NCBI GenBank assembly: GCA_003486645.1
Contig: DNGI01000043.1
Location: 1 to 7,206, forward strand
DNA: 7,206 bases
Direction: 5' to 3'
Source of the DNA: Cyanobacteria bacterium UBA11370
GTDB lineage: Bacteria; Cyanobacteriota; Cyanobacteriia; Cyanobacteriales; Coleofasciculaceae
Of the stretch, positions 4,201 to 7,206 are shown in pieces (position 1 is the first letter of the stretch; every line of letters starts with the position of its first letter). Made by a program: the position numbers and the translations under genes. The notes under the pieces were generated by a model, which saw only the letters and a program-made list of their open reading frames with translations, was not told where the DNA came from and did not search any database.

Positions 4201-5918
4201 TTAGGTAGAGATTTTTGAATCTTAGAATGTTCGTATTTAGTCAATGCTTGAGTCAGCATTTCAAATTGCAGAGGTTTACTAATATAATCATTCATACCCA
4301 CATTTAAACACTCTTCACGATCGCGCTGCATAGCACTAGCCGTCATCGCAATAATCCAAGGTCTTGTGTTCGGCAACCATTGCTCACAAATGCGACGAGT
4401 TGCTTCTATCCCATCCATTTCTGGCATCTGGACATCCATCAAAACAATATCATAAGACTGGCGATGTAGAGCGTGAAGTACCTCATGTCCATTATGAGCT
4501 AAATCCGCACGATACCCCAATCGTTTTAACATATGCAAAGCCACTTTTTGATTCACCAGTAAGTCTTCGGCTAATAAAATCCGTAACGGTAATTTTTGAG
4601 CAAACTCTTCTGTAAATTTGGGTGAATTTTTGGGAAGAGAAACATGAGCAATTTCATTCGTAGAAGCCGACTTGGCGTTAATAGTAAAATAGAATGTAGA
4701 ACCCTGTCCGGATTGACTTTCAACCCACATTGTACCGCCCATCATTTCACTTAAGCGCTTGCTAATCGCTAAACCTAATCCAGTACCACCGTATCGGCGA
4801 GTCATCGACGAATCCCCTTGACTAAAGGGTTTGAACAGTCGATCCATTTGGTCTGGGGAAATACCAATTCCGGTATCTTTAACCGAAAAATAGAGTGTGT
4901 AGTTTTGTTTGTTGGTGGTTGTTTGTTGGTGGTTATTGGTTAGAACGGATGAGTGAGTAGTGACTACTGATGATGATGCAGAAACCACCACCTCACCGTG
5001 ATGGGTAAACTTAATAGCGTTATTGATCAGATTCACTAAAATTTGCCGTAACCGTGTCACATCTCCAACAATAAATTGGGGAATTTCCGGGGAAATCGTT
5101 GAGGTTAAATTCAGACCTTTCGCTGCTGCGGATTGAGCCAATAAATCTAGAGCATCTTTAACACAACCTCGTAGATCAAAGGGCTGTTCTTCCAACTCTA
5201 ATCGGTTTGATTCAACTTTGGAAATATCCAAAATATCATTAATGATAGTGAGCAATATATCACTACTACTGCGGATCGTTTCAACAAAATCTCTTTGCTG
5301 ACGTGTAAGATTTGTTTCGAGTAACAATCCTGCCATTCCCATTACTCCATTCATCGGTGTACGAATCTCATGGCTGATTGTGGCTAGGAATTCACTTTTA
5401 GCTCGGTTAGCGGTTTCAGCTTCTTTTTTGGCTTGCTCTAAAGCAGTATTTTTTAGTAGGAGTTCTTGTTCTGCTTGCTTACGACTTTCAATCTCCTCTT
5501 GCAACCTTTTCATTTGGTCTTTTAATTGTTTAGAGAGATTTCGGATTGTCAATTGATTTCTGATCCGAGCTAAAACCTCTTCAACTTGAAAGGGTTTAGT
5601 AATGTAATCAATTCCACCCACTTCAAACGCTTTAACTTTATCAATCGTCTGATTGAGAACACTCAAGAAAATTACCGGAATATCACAGGTTTGAGCGCAA
5701 GATTTTAGGTTTTTACAGACTTCATAGCCATTCATCTCTGGCATCATAATATCGAGCAAAATTAAATCAGGAGGAGAAGATTTTGCCGCATTCAATGCTA
5801 GCTCTCCCGAAATAGATCGTTGGACTTTGTAGCCATGATCGGTTAAAATTTTAGATAGAAAGCGCAAATTATTTGGGTGATCGTCAACAATCAATATTTT
5901 GATGTCTTGATTATTCAT
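4197..5918 (-). CDS. Soluble hybrid sensor histidine kinase (REC-HisKA-HATPase-REC)
   Basis: A 573-residue two-component protein without membrane segments. A first receiver domain (about 5-125) has the acidic pair D12/D13, phospho-acceptor D56 and K108. A charged, probable coiled-coil linker (about 126-172) leads to HisKA with [10 protein letters not shown] and phospho-acceptor H183. The ATPase domain has N-box N296/N300, the G1 motif DTGIGI (348-353) and GGTGLGL (377-383). A second receiver (about 446-560) has D452, phospho-acceptor D495 and K548. No sensory domain is present, so the input probably arrives by phosphorylation of, or partner binding to, the N-terminal receiver. Between N-box and G1 lies a low-complexity insert (about 315-338) partly encoded by heptamer repeats. 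The ATG has no good Shine-Dalgarno; the gene lies 162 bp beyond nadA with a terminator-like hairpin between. Its TGA overlaps the next start by 4 nt. The cognate output is not visible. Confidence 0.93.
   Translation of the reverse strand: MNNQDIKILIVDDHPNNLRFLSKILTDHGYKVQRSISGELALNAAKSSPPDLILLDIMMPEMNGYEVCKNLKSCAQTCDIPVIFLSVLNQTIDKVKAFEVGGIDYITKPFQVEEVLARIRNQLTIRNLSKQLKDQMKRLQEEIESRKQAEQELLLKNTALEQAKKEAETANRAKSEFLATISHEIRTPMNGVMGMAGLLLETNLTRQQRDFVETIRSSSDILLTIINDILDISKVESNRLELEEQPFDLRGCVKDALDLLAQSAAAKGLNLTSTISPEIPQFIVGDVTRLRQILVNLINNAIKFTHHGEVVVSASSSVVTTHSSVLTNNHQQTTTNKQNYTLYFSVKDTGIGISPDQMDRLFKPFSQGDSSMTRRYGGTGLGLAISKRLSEMMGGTMWVESQSGQGSTFYFTINAKSASTNEIAHVSLPKNSPKFTEEFAQKLPLRILLAEDLLVNQKVALHMLKRLGYRADLAHNGHEVLHALHRQSYDIVLMDVQMPEMDGIEATRRICEQWLPNTRPWIIAMTASAMQRDREECLNVGMNDYISKPLQFEMLTQALTKYEHSKIQKSLPK
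4906..4940 (-). repeat. Five in-register heptamers inside the kinase ATPase domain
   Basis: Read on the minus strand the units are ACCAATA, ACCACCA, ACAAACA, ACCACCA, ACAAACA. The first is identical to a unit of the 3452-3591 array. They encode roughly residues 327-338, a Thr/Asn/Gln-rich stretch, next to a Ser/Thr/Val-rich stretch (315-326). Histidine kinases normally have only a short turn between the N-box strand and the next strand here, so this looks like repeat DNA absorbed in frame. Confidence 0.8.
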
Positions 5919-5932
5919 AGGTACTTATTGTT

Positions 5933-5956
5933 AGTACGATCAATGAGTACGATCAA
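5933..5956 (-). promoter_or_regulatory. Direct repeat just upstream of the kinase start
   Basis: Two exact 11-bp copies of TTGATCGTACT (minus strand) at 5956-5946 and 5943-5933, separated by 2 bp, so the period is 13. They lie 14 to 38 bp before the kinase ATG and downstream of the only plausible -10 box, so they would be in the leader of that transcript. They may be a regulator-binding site or just a small duplication. Confidence 0.35.
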
Positions 5957-5976
5957 CAGCCGGATGGGGAGAGATG

Positions 5977-5982
5977 AGTATA
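5977..5982 (-). promoter_or_regulatory. Possible -10 box for the kinase gene
   Basis: TATACT on the minus strand matches 5 of 6 consensus bases and would give a leader of about 50 nt. No recognisable -35 box lies 16-18 bp upstream, so transcription would need an activator or the call is wrong. Confidence 0.25.
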
Positions 5983-6004
5983 ATTCATTAAGCGTAGAAA
6001 TAGA

Positions 6005-6019
6005 CGGGCAAGATGCCCG
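6005..6019 (-). terminator. GC-rich hairpin downstream of nadA
   Basis: CGGGCA and TGCCCG form a perfect 6-bp stem with a 3-nt loop, 61 bp past the nadA stop. On the minus strand it is followed by TCTATTTCT, a loose T tail. A related GCGGGCATCTTGCCCG-type palindrome is, from memory, common between cyanobacterial genes, so it may be a dispersed repeat acting as a terminator that separates nadA from the kinase. Confidence 0.5.
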
Positions 6020-6080
6020 CACCACGACTAATGAATTTACCGAAACTAGGATAGAATCCAACCAGAGAAATTTAGCCTAA

Positions 6081-7052
6081 CTATGCACTCATTTCTAGCA
6101 TACGTTGAATTGGTCGCACAGCAGCAACTCGAATCTCCTCTGACATCAAAATTTCTGGCTGACGGTGTTTCATCGCCAGATACAGCTTTTCCAGGGTATT
6201 GAGCCGCATAAACGGACATTCATTGCAATTACAGTTATTCGCCGCAGGTGCTGGGATAAAATGCTTATCCGGAGTCTGCTTTTGCATTTGGTGAATAATA
6301 CCCGGTTCCGTTGCCACAATAAACGAATGGCTAGCACTAGATTGAGAATACTTCAGAAGTGCCGTAGTCGAACCAATATAGCTAGCATGACGCAACACCG
6401 GGGGTTCACATTCAGGATGAGCAATCACCTCAGCGTCTGGGTGTTCAATCTTTAACTGAACAATTTTCTTTTCCGAGAAGGTTTCGTGGACAATGCAACT
6501 CCCTTGCCATAGTAAGAGTTCACGACCCGTTTGTTCCATCACATAGCGCCCTAGATTGCGATCTGGAGCAAAAATAATCGGTTGGTCTTTAGGAATCTGG
6601 TTAACAATTTGCACAGCATTAGAACTGGTACAAATAATATCACTCATCGCCTTAATTTCGGCGGAGCAGTTGATATAAGAAACGACCAAATGATCCGGGT
6701 GTTCTGCCTTAAACTTACCAAACGCATCCGGAGGACAACTATCTGCCAAAGAGCAACCTGCATTTAAATCCGGCAAAAGTACCAGTTTATCAGGATTCAG
6801 AATTTTGGCAGTTTCTGCCATAAAATGAACACCCGCAAAAACAATCACATCCGCATTTGTAGCTGCTGCTTTGCGAGACAGTCCCAGAGAATCCCCAATA
6901 TAGTCAGCTACGTCTTGAATATCTGGGTCTTGGTAGAAATGAGCCAAAATAATCGCATTTAACTCTCGTTTAAGCCCATCAATCGCCTCAAACAGGTCAT
7001 GGGGAAGAGAGGACTGAATGGGTGTCTGCTGAGGAAGTAAAGTCGTAAACAA
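6081..7052 (-). CDS. nadA: Quinolinate synthase A (NadA)
   Basis: A 323-residue cytosolic iron-sulfur enzyme that condenses iminoaspartate with dihydroxyacetone phosphate to quinolinate in de novo NAD synthesis, after L-aspartate oxidase (NadB, not in the window). The three pseudo-repeated domains show [20 protein letters not shown] (37-56), [14 protein letters not shown] (72-85), and the three expected [4Fe-4S] ligands: C100 ([12 protein letters not shown]), C186 (WQGSCIVHE) and C279 ([17 protein letters not shown]). HPECEPPV (212-219) and TEPGI (248-252) are further conserved substrate-binding blocks. Length fits the cyanobacterial form. The reading frame begins at a TTG codon giving MFTT, as I recall for cyanobacterial homologues. 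A TAA lies in frame four codons upstream and there is no ATG before residue 78, so TTG (or the preceding ATT) must be the start. A likely promoter lies about 40 bp upstream. Confidence 0.95.
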   Translation of the reverse strand: MFTTLLPQQTPIQSSLPHDLFEAIDGLKRELNAIILAHFYQDPDIQDVADYIGDSLGLSRKAAATNADVIVFAGVHFMAETAKILNPDKLVLLPDLNAGCSLADSCPPDAFGKFKAEHPDHLVVSYINCSAEIKAMSDIICTSSNAVQIVNQIPKDQPIIFAPDRNLGRYVMEQTGRELLLWQGSCIVHETFSEKKIVQLKIEHPDAEVIAHPECEPPVLRHASYIGSTTALLKYSQSSASHSFIVATEPGIIHQMQKQTPDKHFIPAPAANNCNCNECPFMRLNTLEKLYLAMKHRQPEILMSEEIRVAAVRPIQRMLEMSA

Positions 7053-7090
7053 AATTGTTAGTTACCTGGAATATATAAGGTTCCAATCTA

Positions 7091-7119
7091 ATTATAGTTA
7101 AATTTACCAAAAATAACAG
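7091..7119 (-). promoter_or_regulatory. Probable nadA promoter
   Basis: A perfect TATAAT lies at 7096-7091 on the minus strand. It predicts a start near 7084 and a leader of about 32 nt before the TTG codon. The -35 position, 17 bp upstream, reads CTGTTA, matching only 3 of 6 consensus bases. The leader has only a weak AGG about 12 nt before the start codon. Confidence 0.4.
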
Positions 7120-7139
7120 TAGCAATGTCATTAAATCAT

Positions 7140-7174
7140 GAATTATGAATGATAAATTATGAATGATGAATGAT
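7140..7174. repeat. Degenerate heptamer array upstream of nadA, followed by a C-rich tract
   Basis: Five units in 7-nt register: GAATTAT, GAATGAT, AAATTAT, GAATGAT, GAATGAT. A strand-biased tract of C runs (7182-7204) follows to the window edge. The unit differs from the ACYAATR array, but the period is the same. The 69-codon minus-strand frame crossing this segment has a low-complexity translation and is not a gene. Confidence 0.7.
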
Positions 7175-7206
7175 GAAAACTTCCCCCCATCCCCCCCTCT
7201 CCCCAT

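Noticed and set aside
5921..5937. NtcA site before the kinase (GTA...TAC)
   Set aside because: The spacing between GTA and TAC is 11, not the required 8.
5877..6080. 67-codon plus-strand frame between the kinase and nadA
   Set aside because: It starts inside the kinase gene, covers the hairpin and direct repeat, and has no recognisable features.
6997..7206. 69-codon minus-strand frame upstream of nadA
   Set aside because: Its translation comes from heptamer repeats and a C-rich tract, and it overlaps the nadA promoter and start out of frame.

Overview
The window looks like a piece of a filamentous cyanobacterial chromosome. Three things point there: six exact copies of the HIP1 octamer GCGATCGC, where chance predicts about 0.1 in 7.2 kb; several arrays of 7-nt short tandem repeats (STRR) in and between genes; and cyanobacterial-style genes, including a CcaA-like beta carbonic anhydrase and a glycolate dehydrogenase of the photorespiratory type. 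The species cannot be named from the sequence.

All six confident protein genes lie on the minus strand. In transcription order (right to left) they are: nadA (quinolinate synthase, NAD biosynthesis, TTG start); a soluble hybrid histidine kinase (receiver, HisKA, ATPase, receiver); a TIGR04282-type transferase whose ATG overlaps the kinase stop by 4 nt; a TIGR04283-type family 2 glycosyltransferase, separated from the previous gene by an array of 20 heptamers; a 435-bp gap; a CcaA-like carbonic anhydrase; and glcD. The two transferases form a pair that databases associate with arsenosugar biosynthesis. The carbonic anhydrase and glcD both serve carbon metabolism around Rubisco: bicarbonate/CO2 interconversion and recovery of the oxygenation product glycolate.

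The 435-bp gap (2311-2745) is the least ordinary part. It holds what looks like a complete minus-strand small-RNA gene of about 55 nt. There is a near-consensus promoter (GTGACA, 18-bp spacer, TATAAT) and a hairpin followed by a T-rich tail. A perfect palindrome (GGGGTG-T-CACCCC) covers the -35 box, and I recall the HetR site upstream of hetP as similar. A 15-codon upstream reading frame with a good Shine-Dalgarno overlaps the start of the carbonic anhydrase gene.

The repeats are also notable. Heptamer arrays occur at four places. One begins one base past the stop codon of the transferase at 3598-4200, and one lies in frame inside the ATP-binding domain of the kinase. A dispersed palindrome between the carbonic anhydrase and glcD carries two base differences that keep it paired as G-U only in the minus-strand transcript. 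This summary rests on reading motifs by eye; no alignment, folding or database search was run.
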